Shown: positions 16,029 through 25,106 of the stretch, in pieces
Layout: each line of letters starts with the position of its first letter
Numbering within the stretch: position 1 is the first letter of the stretch
Source of the DNA: Pseudomonadota bacterium
GTDB lineage: Bacteria; Pseudomonadota; Alphaproteobacteria; Acetobacterales; Acetobacteraceae
Reading direction: 5' to 3'
Assembly: GCA_021809435.1 (NCBI GenBank)
Contig: JAKBAD010000009.1
Location: 1 to 64,000, forward strand
Length of the DNA stretch: 64,000 bases
The notes under the pieces: model-generated
The model's input: only the letters and a program-made list of their open reading frames with translations
Database searches by the model: none
Told to the model about the DNA's origin: nothing
Translations under genes and position numbers: made by a program

Positions 16029-17345
16029 ATGAGTAAGAGATCGCTTCTGGCTGTCACGGCAGCGTTGGGGATGACGATGGCGGGCGCCGCCCCGGCCTTT
16101 GCGCAGAGCGCCACGCCGACCTTGAATTCGGGCGACACATCTTGGATGCTGGCGTCATCGGCGCTGGTTCTGATGATGACCGTCCCCGGTCTGGCTCTCT
16201 ATTACGGCGGTCTGCTGCGCCGTAAAAACATCCTGGCGATGCTGATGCAGTCCTTCTTCGCCACGGCGCTCATCACGGTGCTGTGGTGCATTGTCGGCTA
16301 CAGCCTGGCCTTCACCCAAGGGTCGGGTCCGCTGGCGCCCTTCATCGGCGGTTTTTCGCGTGTTCTGCTCAATGGCGCCGGCCTCAACGGCCTTTCGGGC
16401 ACCATCCCCGAGACCGTGTTCGCCTTTTTCCAGTGCACCTTCGCCATCATCACCCCGGTGCTGGCGCTGGGCGGCCCGGCCGACCGTCTGAAATTCTCCT
16501 CCTCCATGGTGTTCGTGGGCGTGTGGCTGCTGGCGGTCTATTGCCCCATCGCCCACATGGTCTGGGGGCCGGGCGGCTTCCTGGGCGCGGCGGGGGTGCT
16601 CGACTTCGCGGGCGGCACGGTCGTGCACATCAACTCCGCCGTGGCCGGCCTCATCGCCGCCATCATGGTGGGCAAGCGCACCGGCTATGGGCGTGAGAAC
16701 ATGGCACCCGGCGATCTGGGCTACACCCTCATCGGCGGCTCCATGCTGTGGGTTGGCTGGTTCGGCTTCAACGCCGGCTCCGCTCTCACCGCTGGTGGTC
16801 TGGCTGGCATGGCCGCCATCAACACCCAGCTCGCCACCGCCGCCGCCGTCGTGTCGTGGACGCTGGTTGAGTGGGCCGTCAAAGGCAAGCCCAGCATGCT
16901 GGGCGCGGTTTCGGGCGCGGTGGCCGGTCTGGTCGCCATCACCCCGGCCTGCGGCTTTGTCGGGGTCTCGGGCGCGCTCATCATCGGCCTTGCCGCTGGC
17001 GCGGTGTGCTACTGGGGCGTCACCGGCTTCAAGAGCCTGTTCTCCTACGATGACGCGCTCGATGTCTGGGGCGTGCATGGTCTGGGCGGCATTCTCGGCG
17101 CGCTGCTCACCGGCGTGTTCGCCCTCAACGAGGTCGGCGGCCATCCCGGCCTGATCGAAGGCGCCCCCCACCAGGTGCTGGTGCAGCTCGAGGGCATCGT
17201 CACCACCATCGTCTATGACGGCGTCGTCACCTTCATCATCCTCAAGCTCATCGACCTGACCATGGGCCTGCGCGTGGCCAAGGAAGACGAGATCGAGGGT
17301 CTCGACATCACCCAGCATGGCGAGATGCTCCAGCATCACGGCTAA
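16029..17345 (+). CDS. amtB: Ammonium transporter (Amt/MEP/Rh family)
   Basis: Inner-membrane ammonium channel, 438 aa. A cleavable signal peptide (MSKRSLLAV..APAFAQ) is followed by eleven expected membrane helices. Family signatures are visible: MMTVPGLALYYGGLLRRKN near the start, the DFAGGTVVHINSAVAGL motif with the first pore histidine, and the VWGVHGLGGILGALLTG motif with the second. The track starts one codon early at a TTG; ATG 16029 is chosen for its AAGGGA site 8 nt upstream. Unusually, no glnK (PII regulator) gene adjoins it. Preceded by a sigma-54 promoter and followed by a strong terminator, so it is a single-gene nitrogen-regulated unit. Confidence 0.96.
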   Translation: MSKRSLLAVTAALGMTMAGAAPAFAQSATPTLNSGDTSWMLASSALVLMMTVPGLALYYGGLLRRKNILAMLMQSFFATALITVLWCIVGYSLAFTQGSGPLAPFIGGFSRVLLNGAGLNGLSGTIPETVFAFFQCTFAIITPVLALGGPADRLKFSSSMVFVGVWLLAVYCPIAHMVWGPGGFLGAAGVLDFAGGTVVHINSAVAGLIAAIMVGKRTGYGRENMAPGDLGYTLIGGSMLWVGWFGFNAGSALTAGGLAGMAAINTQLATAAAVVSWTLVEWAVKGKPSMLGAVSGAVAGLVAITPACGFVGVSGALIIGLAAGAVCYWGVTGFKSLFSYDDALDVWGVHGLGGILGALLTGVFALNEVGGHPGLIEGAPHQVLVQLEGIVTTIVYDGVVTFIILKLIDLTMGLRVAKEDEIEGLDITQHGEMLQHHG

Positions 17346-17396
17346 ACCCCCCGTTTAAGGGTTTGGTGCCTCTGCCGCACTTTTAGGCATAAACAG

Positions 17397-17427
17397 CCTC
17401 CCGCCTGCCCAGGCGGGAGGTTTTTTG
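17397..17427 (+). terminator. Rho-independent terminator after amtB
   Basis: An 11-bp perfect stem (CCTCCCGCCTG / CAGGCGGGAGG) with a 2-nt spacer is followed by TTTTTTGT, 52 nt after the amtB stop codon. Confidence 0.92.
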
Positions 17428-17551
17428 TCTCCCCTGAGAGGCGATCCGATGTCTGAATCGCCCTCTCATTTATTGATTTTCCTGGTATCCGGGCCGGGCG
17501 TTTCGCGGGCACCAGCGCTCTGGCCGCCGCGCCGGTCTAACCGGTCAGTCC

Positions 17552-17565
17552 ATGATCTGAATCAA
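17552..17565 (+). promoter_or_regulatory. FNR/CRP-family box upstream of the truncated haemoglobin
   Basis: ATGAT-CTGA-ATCAA differs from the FNR consensus TTGAT-N4-ATCAA at a single base. It lies 56 nt upstream of the haemoglobin ATG, a suitable place for oxygen- or redox-dependent control. Confidence 0.6.
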
Positions 17566-17620
17566 AGTTTTGTGCAAAAAATCCTGCGCATATACCGGCC
17601 GGAAACGTAGGGGCAGGGCG

Positions 17621-18049
17621 ATGAGCGACGTGGCGGATAATGTGGTGGCGGATGCGGGGGCGGTGCGGCGTTCGCCTTATGAGCTGATCGGCGGCGCCGA
17701 AGGCGTGCGGCGCCTGGCCGATAAATTCTACGACCTCATGGACCAAGACCCGCGCTACCAGGAGCTGCGCGACATGCACGAGCCCGACCTCGCGCCCATG
17801 CGCGACTCCCTGGCCGGGTTTTTCTCGGTCTGGCTGGGCGGTCCGCGCCACTGGATCGAAAAACGCGGCGGGTTTTGCATCATGTCGCGCCATGCCAAAA
17901 TGAACGTCACCCAGAAGACCGCCGACCAGTGGATGGACGCCATCCGCCGCGCGATTGCCGAGATCGGCATGCCCCCGGAGCTGGCCGAGAAGATGGACAA
18001 GGCCCTCGCCCCCCTGGCCGAGGCCATGGCCAGGCTGGCCAAGGGGTAG
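17621..18049 (+). CDS. Group II truncated haemoglobin (2/2 globin)
   Basis: 142-aa haem protein, cytosolic, of the family that binds O2 or detoxifies NO and peroxide. Visible features are the N-terminal YELIGGAEGVRRLADKFYDLM, the DSLAGFFSVWLGGP helix, the haem-proximal histidine in MSRHAKM and the group II tryptophan in DQWMDAI. The track start at 17570 adds 17 basic residues; ATG 17621 is preferred because GGGGCAGGG precedes it and MSDVADN fits the family. An FNR-like box lies upstream. It is followed by the tkt operon after about 115 nt. Confidence 0.9.
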   Translation: MSDVADNVVADAGAVRRSPYELIGGAEGVRRLADKFYDLMDQDPRYQELRDMHEPDLAPMRDSLAGFFSVWLGGPRHWIEKRGGFCIMSRHAKMNVTQKTADQWMDAIRRAIAEIGMPPELAEKMDKALAPLAEAMARLAKG

Positions 18050-18165
18050 GGGGGCGAAAAAACCCGCTTTTGCGGCCCTCCACAGGGCCGTCATGTGGTC
18101 TCTCCGGGTTGAAGCAGGCGCGCGCACGCTTTATGCACGCCCCCATCACGACGGATCAGAGACAC

Positions 18166-20211
18166 ATGGCAAGCATTGGCGAGATTTCAGGCAACGAGGC
18201 GGCGCTCGCGCGCCAGGCGGAGATTCTGGCGCGCCCCCTGACCGAGGACCGGGTGATGGCCAACGCCATCCGCGCCCTGGCGATCGACGCCGTCGAAGCC
18301 GCCAAATCCGGTCATCCGGGTATGCCCATGGGCATGGCCGATGCCGCCACGGCGCTGTGGGCCAAGGTGCTGAAATTCGATGCCGCCGCCCCCGACTGGT
18401 ATGACCGCGACCGCTTCATCCTCTCGGCCGGCCATGGCTCCATGCTGCTCTACGCCCTGCTCCACCTCACCGGCCATGAGGGCATGGGCATCGAGGAAAT
18501 CAAGAAATTCCGCCAGCTCCACTCCCCCGCCGCCGGCCACCCCGAATATGGCGAGCACCCGGCCATCGAAATGACCACCGGCCCGCTCGGCCAGGGCTTT
18601 GCCACCGCCGTCGGCTTCGCGCTGGCCGAGCGCGCCTTGGCCGCCAAGTTCGGTAAGAGCCTGGTCGATCACCGTACCTGGGTCGTCGCTGGTGATGGCT
18701 GCCTGATGGAAGGTGTCAGCCACGAAGCCGCCGCGCTGGCCGGCCACCTCAAGCTCAACAAGCTCACCGTGCTGTGGGACGATAATGCCATCACCATCGA
18801 TGGCTCAACCGCCGCCTCCAGCTCCGAAGACACCCTCAAGCGCTTTAGCGCCTATGGCTGGGCCGTGAAGCGGGTCGATGGGCATGATTTCGCCCAGCTC
18901 GCCAGCGCGCTGGCCTTTGCCCAGAAATCCTCGCGCCCCACTATCATCGCCTGCCAAACCGTCATCGGCCTGGGCGCGCCCACCAAGGCGGGCACGGCGG
19001 GCGTGCATGGCGCGCCGCTCGGCGGTGCCGAGGCCGAAGCCGCCAAGAGCGCGCTGGGCTGGGAGCATCTGCCCTTCCAGGTGCCCGACTCCGTCTATTC
19101 CGCCTGGAAGCTGGCCGGCTCGCGCGGTGCCGCCGCCCGCCGCGCCTGGCTCAAGCGCCTGGCCAAACACCCGCTGCGCGCCGAGTTCGAGCGCGTGATG
19201 GCGGCCAAGCTGCCCGAAGGCTGGGCCGAGGCCATGAGCGCCTACAAGGCGTCCCTCGCCGAGACCAAGCCCAAGCTCGCCACCCGCCAGGCCAGCCAGA
19301 AGGCGCTCGAGGTGCTGGTTCCCGCCATCCCCGAGCTGCTCGGCGGCTCGGCCGACCTCACCGGCTCCAACCTCACCCAGGTCAAGGGCATGAGCGCCAT
19401 CGAGCCCGGCAATTTCGCGGGCCGCTATGTTTATTATGGCGTGCGCGAGTTCGGCATGGCGGCGGCCATGAACGGCATCGCCCTGCATGGTGGTCTCATC
19501 CCCTATGGCGGCACGTTCTTCGTGTTCTCCGACTATATGCGCCCGGCCATCCGCCTCGCCGCGCTCATGCGCATCCGCGCCATTCATGTGCTTACCCACG
19601 ACTCCATCGGCCTGGGTGAAGACGGCCCAACCCACCAGCCGGTCGAGCATCTGGCCTCGTTCCGCGCCATGCCCAACGTGCTGGTGCTGCGCCCGGCCGA
19701 TGCCATCGAGACCGCCGAGGCCTGGGAGCTGGCCATCAAGAACACCACCGGCCCCTCGCTGCTGGTGCTTTCGCGCCAGGGCGTGCCGGCGCTGCGCGAT
19801 CAGGCCGGCCCCAACCGCTCGGCACGCGGTGCCTATGTGCTGTTTGAAGCCGAGGGCGGCAAACGCCACGCCACCCTCATCGCCACCGGTACCGAGGTTG
19901 CCATCGCCGTGGCCGCGCGTCAGGCGCTGGCGGCCGAGGGCATCCACGTCGCCATCGTCTCGGCGCCCAGTTTCGAGCTGTTCGCGCGCCAGGATGAGAG
20001 CTACCGTGCCGAGGTGCTGGGCACCGCGCCCCGCGTCGGTGTCGAGGCCGCGAGCAGCTTTGGCTGGGCGCGTTGGCTGGGGGCCGATGGCGCGTTCATC
20101 GGGCTCGACAGTTTCGGCGCTTCCGCCCCGGCCGAGATGCTCTACGAGCATTTCAACATCACGCCCGCCGCGGTGGCGCGCGCGGTCAAAACCCTCGTCA
20201 CCACCAAATAA
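18166..20211 (+). CDS. tkt: Transketolase
   Basis: Thiamine-diphosphate enzyme moving two-carbon units in the pentose phosphate (or Calvin) pathway; 681 aa, the usual length. The TPP domain is marked by HPGMPMGMA, GPLGQGFATAVG and GDGCLMEGVSHEAA...N. The central pyrimidine domain carries YYGVREFGMAAAMNGIALHGG and DSIGLGEDGPTHQPVEHL, and a C-terminal domain follows. The track extends the frame to 17875 across the haemoglobin gene; ATG 18166 (MASIGEIS) is the likely start, ATG 18133 an alternative. First gene of tkt-gap-pgk. Confidence 0.95.
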   Translation: MASIGEISGNEAALARQAEILARPLTEDRVMANAIRALAIDAVEAAKSGHPGMPMGMADAATALWAKVLKFDAAAPDWYDRDRFILSAGHGSMLLYALLHLTGHEGMGIEEIKKFRQLHSPAAGHPEYGEHPAIEMTTGPLGQGFATAVGFALAERALAAKFGKSLVDHRTWVVAGDGCLMEGVSHEAAALAGHLKLNKLTVLWDDNAITIDGSTAASSSEDTLKRFSAYGWAVKRVDGHDFAQLASALAFAQKSSRPTIIACQTVIGLGAPTKAGTAGVHGAPLGGAEAEAAKSALGWEHLPFQVPDSVYSAWKLAGSRGAAARRAWLKRLAKHPLRAEFERVMAAKLPEGWAEAMSAYKASLAETKPKLATRQASQKALEVLVPAIPELLGGSADLTGSNLTQVKGMSAIEPGNFAGRYVYYGVREFGMAAAMNGIALHGGLIPYGGTFFVFSDYMRPAIRLAALMRIRAIHVLTHDSIGLGEDGPTHQPVEHLASFRAMPNVLVLRPADAIETAEAWELAIKNTTGPSLLVLSRQGVPALRDQAGPNRSARGAYVLFEAEGGKRHATLIATGTEVAIAVAARQALAAEGIHVAIVSAPSFELFARQDESYRAEVLGTAPRVGVEAASSFGWARWLGADGAFIGLDSFGASAPAEMLYEHFNITPAAVARAVKTLVTTK

Positions 20212-20234
20212 CCATATCAAACGGAGCAAACAAA

Positions 20235-21248
20235 ATGGCTGTGAAAATTGCAATCAACGGGTTTGGCCGCATCGGCCGCCTGGTCCTGCGCGCCCTCATC
20301 GAGTCCGGCCGCACCGATGTCGAGCCCGTGCTGATCAACGATCTGGGCTCGGTGGCCGACAATGCCCATATGTTCCGTTATGATTCGGTCCATGGCCGTT
20401 TCCCCGGCGAGGTGAAGGTCGAGGGTGACAGCCTGATCATCACCCATGCGGGCCGCACTTATGCCCCCATCAAGGTCACCGCCGAGCGCGACCCGTCCAA
20501 GGTGCCCCTCCAGGGCGTCGATGTGGCCATGGAGTGCACCGGCCTGTTCACCAAGCGCGAGGCCGCCGCCCAGCTGCTGGCCGCGGGCGCGCGCAAGGTC
20601 GTCGTCTCGGCTCCGGCCGATGGCGTGGACGCCACCATCGTCTATGGCGTCAACCACAAGACCCTGACCAAGGACATGGAAGTCATCTCGAACGCTTCCT
20701 GCACCACCAACTGCCTGGCGCCCGTGGCCAAGGTGCTGCACGAGACTTTCGGCATCGAGCGCGGCTACATGGTCACCATCCACTCCTACACCGGCGATCA
20801 GAAGACCGTGGACACGCTCCATAAGGATCTCCACCGCGCCCGCGCCGCCGCGCTGAGCATGATCCCCACCTCAACCGGCGCCGCCAAGGCCGTCGGCCTG
20901 GTGCTGCCCGCGCTGAAGGGCAAGCTCGATGGCACCGCGATCCGCGTGCCGACCCCCAACGTCTCGCTCATCTCGCTCGATGTGGTGCTCAAGACGCAGG
21001 GCACGGTGGAAGAGATCAACGCCGCCATGAAAGCCGCGTCCGAGGGCGAGCTCAAGGGCATTCTCGGCTACTCGACCGACAAGCTGGTCTCGGCCGATTT
21101 CAACCACGTCCCGGCCTCGTCCACCTTCGACGCCCCCCAGACCACCATCGTCGATGGCGGCCTGACCCGCGTGCTTTCCTGGTACGACAATGAGTGGGGC
21201 TTCTCGAACCGCATGTCCGACACGGCCGCCTATTTCGGTGCGCTGTGA
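20235..21248 (+). CDS. gap: Glyceraldehyde-3-phosphate dehydrogenase, type I
   Basis: Glycolytic NAD-dependent dehydrogenase, 337 aa. It shows the Rossmann start [18 protein letters not shown], the catalytic cysteine motif [12 protein letters not shown], and the C-terminal [11 protein letters not shown]. Start ATG 20235 is 23 nt after the tkt stop and preceded by ACGGAG; the track start at 20073 is inside tkt. Middle gene of the operon; its stop overlaps the pgk start. Confidence 0.97.
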   Translation: MAVKIAINGFGRIGRLVLRALIESGRTDVEPVLINDLGSVADNAHMFRYDSVHGRFPGEVKVEGDSLIITHAGRTYAPIKVTAERDPSKVPLQGVDVAMECTGLFTKREAAAQLLAAGARKVVVSAPADGVDATIVYGVNHKTLTKDMEVISNASCTTNCLAPVAKVLHETFGIERGYMVTIHSYTGDQKTVDTLHKDLHRARAAALSMIPTSTGAAKAVGLVLPALKGKLDGTAIRVPTPNVSLISLDVVLKTQGTVEEINAAMKAASEGELKGILGYSTDKLVSADFNHVPASSTFDAPQTTIVDGGLTRVLSWYDNEWGFSNRMSDTAAYFGAL

Positions 21249-22471
21249 GCGAGGAGAACAATCTCTCGAGCCGCACGCTCGATGACGTGAAGGTCGCGGG
21301 CCAGCGTGTGCTGGTCCGTGCCGACCTGAACGTGCCCGTGCAGGGCGGCCAGGTCTCCGACACCACGCGCCTCGAGCGGCTGGTCCCCACCATCAAGGAG
21401 CTGGCCGACAAGGGCGCCCGCGTGGTGGTGATCTCGCATTTCGACCGCCCGAAAGGCAAGGTCGTGCCCGAGATGTCGCTCAAACCCATCGCCGAGGCCC
21501 TGGCCTCGGTGCTGGGCCACAAGGTGGCGTTCGCCGAGGATTGCGTCGGCCCGGTGGCCGAGGCGGCTGTCGCCAAGCTCAAGGACGGCGACGTGCTGGT
21601 GCTCGAAAATACCCGCTTCCATAAAGGCGAGGAGCAGAACGACCCGGTCTTCGCCGCCGAGCTGGCCAAGCTGGGCGATCTCTACGTCAACGACGCCTTC
21701 TCCGCCGCCCACCGCGCCCATGCCTCGACCGAGGGCGTGGCCAAGCATCTGCCGTCCTTCGCCGGGCGCCTGATGCAGGCCGAGCTGCATGCGCTCCAGA
21801 AGGCGCTGGGCCATCCCGCGCGCCCGGTGGCGGCCATCGTCGCCGGCTCCAAGGTGTCGACCAAGCTCGACCTGCTCAACAACCTCGTCGCCAAGGTGGA
21901 TATTCTGGTCATTGGCGGCGCCATGGCCAACACCTTCCTGGCGGCGCAGGGCCATCATGTCGGCAAGTCGCTGCAAGAGGCTGACCTGCACGACACCGCC
22001 CGTGAGATCCTGAAAAAGGCGGCGGCCAAGGGCTGCGAAATCTTCCTGCCGCAAGACGTGGTGGTGGCCGAGAAATTCGAGGCCAACCCCGCGACCCAGG
22101 TGGTGAAGGTTGATGAGATCCCGGCCAACGCCATGGCGCTCGATGTCGGCCCCGCCACGGTGGCCGCCTTCATCAAGCGCCTGCCCGAAATCCGCACCAT
22201 CATCTGGAACGGCCCGTTGGGCGCGTTCGAGACCAAGCCGTTCGACGCCTCGACCAACGCGCTGGCCGATGCCATCGCGGCCGCGACGCAGGACGGCAGG
22301 GTGATCTCGGTGGGCGGCGGCGGCGACACGGTCTCGGCGCTTAAAATGGCCGGTGTGCAGGATAAGCTGACCTACCTCTCCTCGGCTGGCGGCGCGTTCC
22401 TGGAATGGATGGAAGGCAAGATCCTGCCCGGCGTCGAGGCGCTGAGCCGCAACCTTTCCAACCTTGGCTAG
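21245..22471 (+). CDS. pgk: Phosphoglycerate kinase
   Basis: Glycolytic kinase converting 1,3-bisphosphoglycerate to 3-phosphoglycerate with ATP formation; 408 aa. It shows [19 protein letters not shown], the nucleotide-binding [15 protein letters not shown] and the C-terminal [12 protein letters not shown] motif. The chosen start is GTG 21245, whose GTGA overlaps the gap stop (TGA 21246-21248), implying translational coupling; the track start at 21194 lies within gap. Last gene of the operon, followed by a cluster of palindromes and a terminator. Confidence 0.95.
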   Translation: MSEENNLSSRTLDDVKVAGQRVLVRADLNVPVQGGQVSDTTRLERLVPTIKELADKGARVVVISHFDRPKGKVVPEMSLKPIAEALASVLGHKVAFAEDCVGPVAEAAVAKLKDGDVLVLENTRFHKGEEQNDPVFAAELAKLGDLYVNDAFSAAHRAHASTEGVAKHLPSFAGRLMQAELHALQKALGHPARPVAAIVAGSKVSTKLDLLNNLVAKVDILVIGGAMANTFLAAQGHHVGKSLQEADLHDTAREILKKAAAKGCEIFLPQDVVVAEKFEANPATQVVKVDEIPANAMALDVGPATVAAFIKRLPEIRTIIWNGPLGAFETKPFDASTNALADAIAAATQDGRVISVGGGGDTVSALKMAGVQDKLTYLSSAGGAFLEWMEGKILPGVEALSRNLSNLG

Positions 22472-22477
22472 AGTGAC

Positions 22478-22507
22478 ATCCAATCAAATGGAATCATTTG
22501 ATTGGAT
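22478..22507. repeat. 13-bp perfect palindrome after pgk
   Basis: ATCCAATCAAATG and its exact reverse complement flank GAAT. No T-run follows, so it is more likely an intergenic palindromic element or a transcript-stabilising hairpin than a terminator. Confidence 0.85.
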
Positions 22508-22533
22508 AAAGTTGCTCGCCCGAACAAAGAGTT

Positions 22534-22573
22534 AGAGCAGTTTCCATGAACCTATGTGAATGGAAAATGCTCT
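22534..22573. repeat. 14-bp near-perfect intergenic palindrome
   Basis: AGAGCAGTTTCCAT and ATGGAAAATGCTCT form an inverted repeat (13 of 14 pairs) around a 12-nt loop. It resembles the dispersed palindromic units (RIME/REP-like) common in alphaproteobacterial intergenic DNA; dispersal cannot be tested from one window. Confidence 0.7.
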
Positions 22574-22595
22574 AAGTTTTAAAAGTTTTTGGGGC

Positions 22596-22621
22596 GCGGC
22601 CCTTTTTACAAAAAGGGCCGC
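22596..22621. repeat. 12-bp palindrome of the CTTTTT-AAAAAG type
   Basis: GCGGCCCTTTTT and AAAAAGGGCCGC flank AC. It is part of a nested array of hairpins between convergent pgk and pepA. Confidence 0.85.
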
Positions 22622-22633
22622 CTCTTTTTCCAT

Positions 22634-22661
22634 AAAAAGCCCCCGATTTCGGGGGCTTTTT
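22634..22661. terminator. Bidirectional terminator between pgk and pepA
   Basis: AAAAAGCCCCCGA and TCGGGGGCTTTTT flank TT. There is a T-run on either strand, so it can end both the pgk and the pepA transcripts. Confidence 0.9.
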
Positions 22662-22671
22662 TATAGCTGAC

Positions 22672-22699
22672 GTGGGGCCTTTTTGTAAAAAGGCCCCAC
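22672..22699. repeat. 13-bp palindrome of the CTTTTT-AAAAAG type (mirror copy)
   Basis: GTGGGGCCTTTTT and AAAAAGGCCCCAC flank GT. It mirrors the hairpin at 22596 across the central terminator. The outermost arms AAAAGTTTTTGGGG (22581) and CCCCAAAAACTTTT (22702) extend the symmetry. Confidence 0.85.
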
Positions 22700-22713
22700 A
22701 CCCCCAAAAACTT

Positions 22714-24204
22714 TTATCCCTCAAACCCCTTCACAAATTCATCCAGCAGCCGCACGCCAAAGCCGGTCGCGCCCTTGGGGGCCGTGGCGCTGTCCTTGCC
22801 CGCCCAGGCCACGCCGGCAATGTCGAGATGCGCCCATTTCGTCTCCCCCACGAAGCGCTGCAAAAACTGCGCCGCCGTGATCGAGCCGCCGGCCCGCCCG
22901 CCGCCGATATTCTTCACATCCGCGATCGGCGAGTTCAGCTCCTTGTCGTAAGACTGCCCCTTCTTCACCAGCGGCATACGCCAGAGCTTCTCGCCCACCG
23001 CCTCGCCGGCCAGGGCCAGCTTGGCGGCCAGCTCGTCATCATTGGCGAACAGCCCGGCATATTCATGCCCCAACCCGACGATGATGGCGCCCGTCAGCGT
23101 GGCCAGATCCACCATCAGCCTGGGCGCGAAGCGGGTGTTGGCGTAGTGCAGCACATCGGCCAGCACCAGCCGGCCCTCGGCGTCGGTGTTCAAAATCTCC
23201 ACCGTCTGGCCGGAATAGGACTTCACCACATCGCCCGGCCGCGTGGCGGTGCCCGAGGGCATGTTCTCCACCAACCCAATCAGCCCGACCACATCCACAC
23301 GAGCCTTGCGCCCGGCCAGGGCGGCCATGGCCCCGGTCACCGCGCCGGCGCCCGCCATATCCCACTTCATATCCTCCATGCCCGCCGCCGGCTTGATCGA
23401 AATACCGCCCGAATCGAAGCACACGCCCTTGCCGATTAGCGCAATCGGCGCCACGGGCTTCTTGGCTTTTTTGTCCTCATGCGCCGGGTCGCCCAGCCAT
23501 TGCATCACCACCATTTTGGGCTCGTGCGCCGAGCCCTGGCTCACCGCCAGCAGCGTGCCAAAGCCCAGCTCGTCAAGCTCCGTCTGGCCCATCACCTCCA
23601 CCTTCACGCCGAGCTTCTTCAGCTTCTCGCAGCGTTCGGCGAATTCCGCCGGAAACAGCACATTGGCGGGTTCAGTCACCAGATCGCGGGTCAACTCCAC
23701 GCCCTTGGCCACGGCGCTCAGGCGCTCATAAGCCGCCGCGGCTTCCTTTGGCGCGCTGGTCAGCACCGCCACCTTGGCCAGCTTGGGCTTTTCATCGTCT
23801 TTCAGCGTGGTGCGGTATTTATCAAACCGGTAGGCGCGCAGCCGCAGCCCCAGCGCCAGCGCGGCGGCCTCCTCGGCGTTCACGCCGTCGGCCAGCACGC
23901 TCACCGCCTCTTCCTTGCCCAGCGCCGCGCTCACCGCGCCGCCCAGCGTCTCGGCGCCGCGCGCCTCACCCGGCTTGCCCGCCCCCAGCGCCAGCACGCG
24001 CTTATAAGACCCCGGCGCCAGCAAGGTGGCGCTGCTGCCCGCCTTGCCCTTAAAGCCCGCCGCCTCCAGCGCCCGCTTCAGCCCGCCGCCCAGCGCCTCA
24101 TCCAGCGCCATGGCCAAGCCCGAGAGCTCCAGCCCTTCGCCAACCGGCACCACCAGCACCCCGCCTTCGGGCAGAACAGGCTTGGCAAACGTGATTTCAA
24201 GCAT
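22714..24204 (-). CDS. pepA: Leucyl aminopeptidase (M17)
   Basis: Cytosolic dinuclear-metal aminopeptidase that removes N-terminal residues from peptides; 496 aa. The C-terminal catalytic domain has the metal-binding stretch KGVCFDSGGISIKP and the M17 signature NTDAEGRLVLADVL; the N-terminal domain is divergent, as usual. The track begins at 24273. ATG 24204 (MLEITFAKP) is preferred because of an AAGGG site just upstream; ATG 24225 is possible. Divergent from the CysQ-like gene; convergent with pgk. Confidence 0.94.
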   Translation of the reverse strand: MLEITFAKPVLPEGGVLVVPVGEGLELSGLAMALDEALGGGLKRALEAAGFKGKAGSSATLLAPGSYKRVLALGAGKPGEARGAETLGGAVSAALGKEEAVSVLADGVNAEEAAALALGLRLRAYRFDKYRTTLKDDEKPKLAKVAVLTSAPKEAAAAYERLSAVAKGVELTRDLVTEPANVLFPAEFAERCEKLKKLGVKVEVMGQTELDELGFGTLLAVSQGSAHEPKMVVMQWLGDPAHEDKKAKKPVAPIALIGKGVCFDSGGISIKPAAGMEDMKWDMAGAGAVTGAMAALAGRKARVDVVGLIGLVENMPSGTATRPGDVVKSYSGQTVEILNTDAEGRLVLADVLHYANTRFAPRLMVDLATLTGAIIVGLGHEYAGLFANDDELAAKLALAGEAVGEKLWRMPLVKKGQSYDKELNSPIADVKNIGGGRAGGSITAAQFLQRFVGETKWAHLDIAGVAWAGKDSATAPKGATGFGVRLLDEFVKGFEG

Positions 24205-24308
24205 CGCAACACCCTTCATTGTCATCACTCCGCCCCAACCATAACAAACCCGCGCGCCTTGGCCAGAGCGCAATGGCCAGCCCGGCGCCCATCGGCTACA
24301 CGGGCGTC

Positions 24309-25064
24309 ATGCAGGAATTGCTGACAAAAGCCGTTGAATTATGCGAAGCCGCCACCATCCTCATCAACGAGGTGCGGGCCAGGGGCTTCGCGGTCGAGAC
24401 CAAACAAGACGCCACCCCCGTCACCATCGCCGACCAGCGGGCCGAGGCGCTGATCACGGCGGGGCTGCGCGCCGCCTTTCCGGCGCTTCCCGTCATCGCC
24501 GAGGAAGAGGTGGCGGGGGGGCGCATCACCGCCCCCACCGCCCGCTATTGGCTGGTCGACCCGCTCGACGGCACGCGCGAATTCACCGCCGGGCGCGATG
24601 AATTCACCGTCAATATCGGGCTCATTGAAAACGGCGTGCCGGTGCTGGGCGCGGTCGCCACCCCGGCCAAGCATGAGCTGCATTTCGGCGCCACGGGCCT
24701 TGGCGCCTGGAAGCGGGCAGGGGGGCAGACCCAGCCCATTCATGCCCGCAAACCCCCGCCCGAAGGGCTTTATGTCTGCGCCTCCCGCCATTATGCCAGC
24801 GACCCGGCGCTCGCCGCCTGCCTGGCCCAGTATCCCATCGCCTCAAAGCTCAATATCGGTTCGGGCGTGAAGTTTCTGCGCATCGCCGAAGGGGCGGCCG
24901 ATTTCTACCCCCGCCTCGGCCGCACCATGGAATGGGACACCGCCGCCCCCCAGGCCGTGCTTGAAGCCGCCGGCGGGCGCGTGGTGCTGCCTGACGGCGC
25001 CCCCCTGCGCTATGGCAAGCCCAAATGGGAGAACCCTGATTTTTTTGCCTGGGGTTTGCGATAA
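24309..25064 (+). CDS. cysQ: CysQ-type 3'(2'),5'-bisphosphate nucleotidase / inositol monophosphatase family
   Basis: Magnesium-dependent phosphatase of 251 aa, probably hydrolysing 3'-phosphoadenosine 5'-phosphate from sulfate assimilation. Motifs are TPVTIADQRAE, the metal-binding EEE, DPLDGTREF and the C-terminal WDTAAPQAVLEAAGG. The order and DGTREF wording favour CysQ over SuhB-type inositol phosphatases. The track start at 24219 adds 30 residues; ATG 24309 (MQELLTKAVEL) is chosen by family fit. Divergent from pepA with about 100 nt between starts. Confidence 0.88.
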   Translation: MQELLTKAVELCEAATILINEVRARGFAVETKQDATPVTIADQRAEALITAGLRAAFPALPVIAEEEVAGGRITAPTARYWLVDPLDGTREFTAGRDEFTVNIGLIENGVPVLGAVATPAKHELHFGATGLGAWKRAGGQTQPIHARKPPPEGLYVCASRHYASDPALAACLAQYPIASKLNIGSGVKFLRIAEGAADFYPRLGRTMEWDTAAPQAVLEAAGGRVVLPDGAPLRYGKPKWENPDFFAWGLR

Positions 25065-25106
25065 TTTCGTCCTAAAATCGCCATAAGCGAAGGGTGAAAT
25101 GCCGCC

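Noticed and set aside
17425-17610. 61-aa ORF between amtB and the truncated haemoglobin
   Set aside because: It begins in the amtB terminator and overlaps the FNR-like box; no ribosome-binding site or family similarity.
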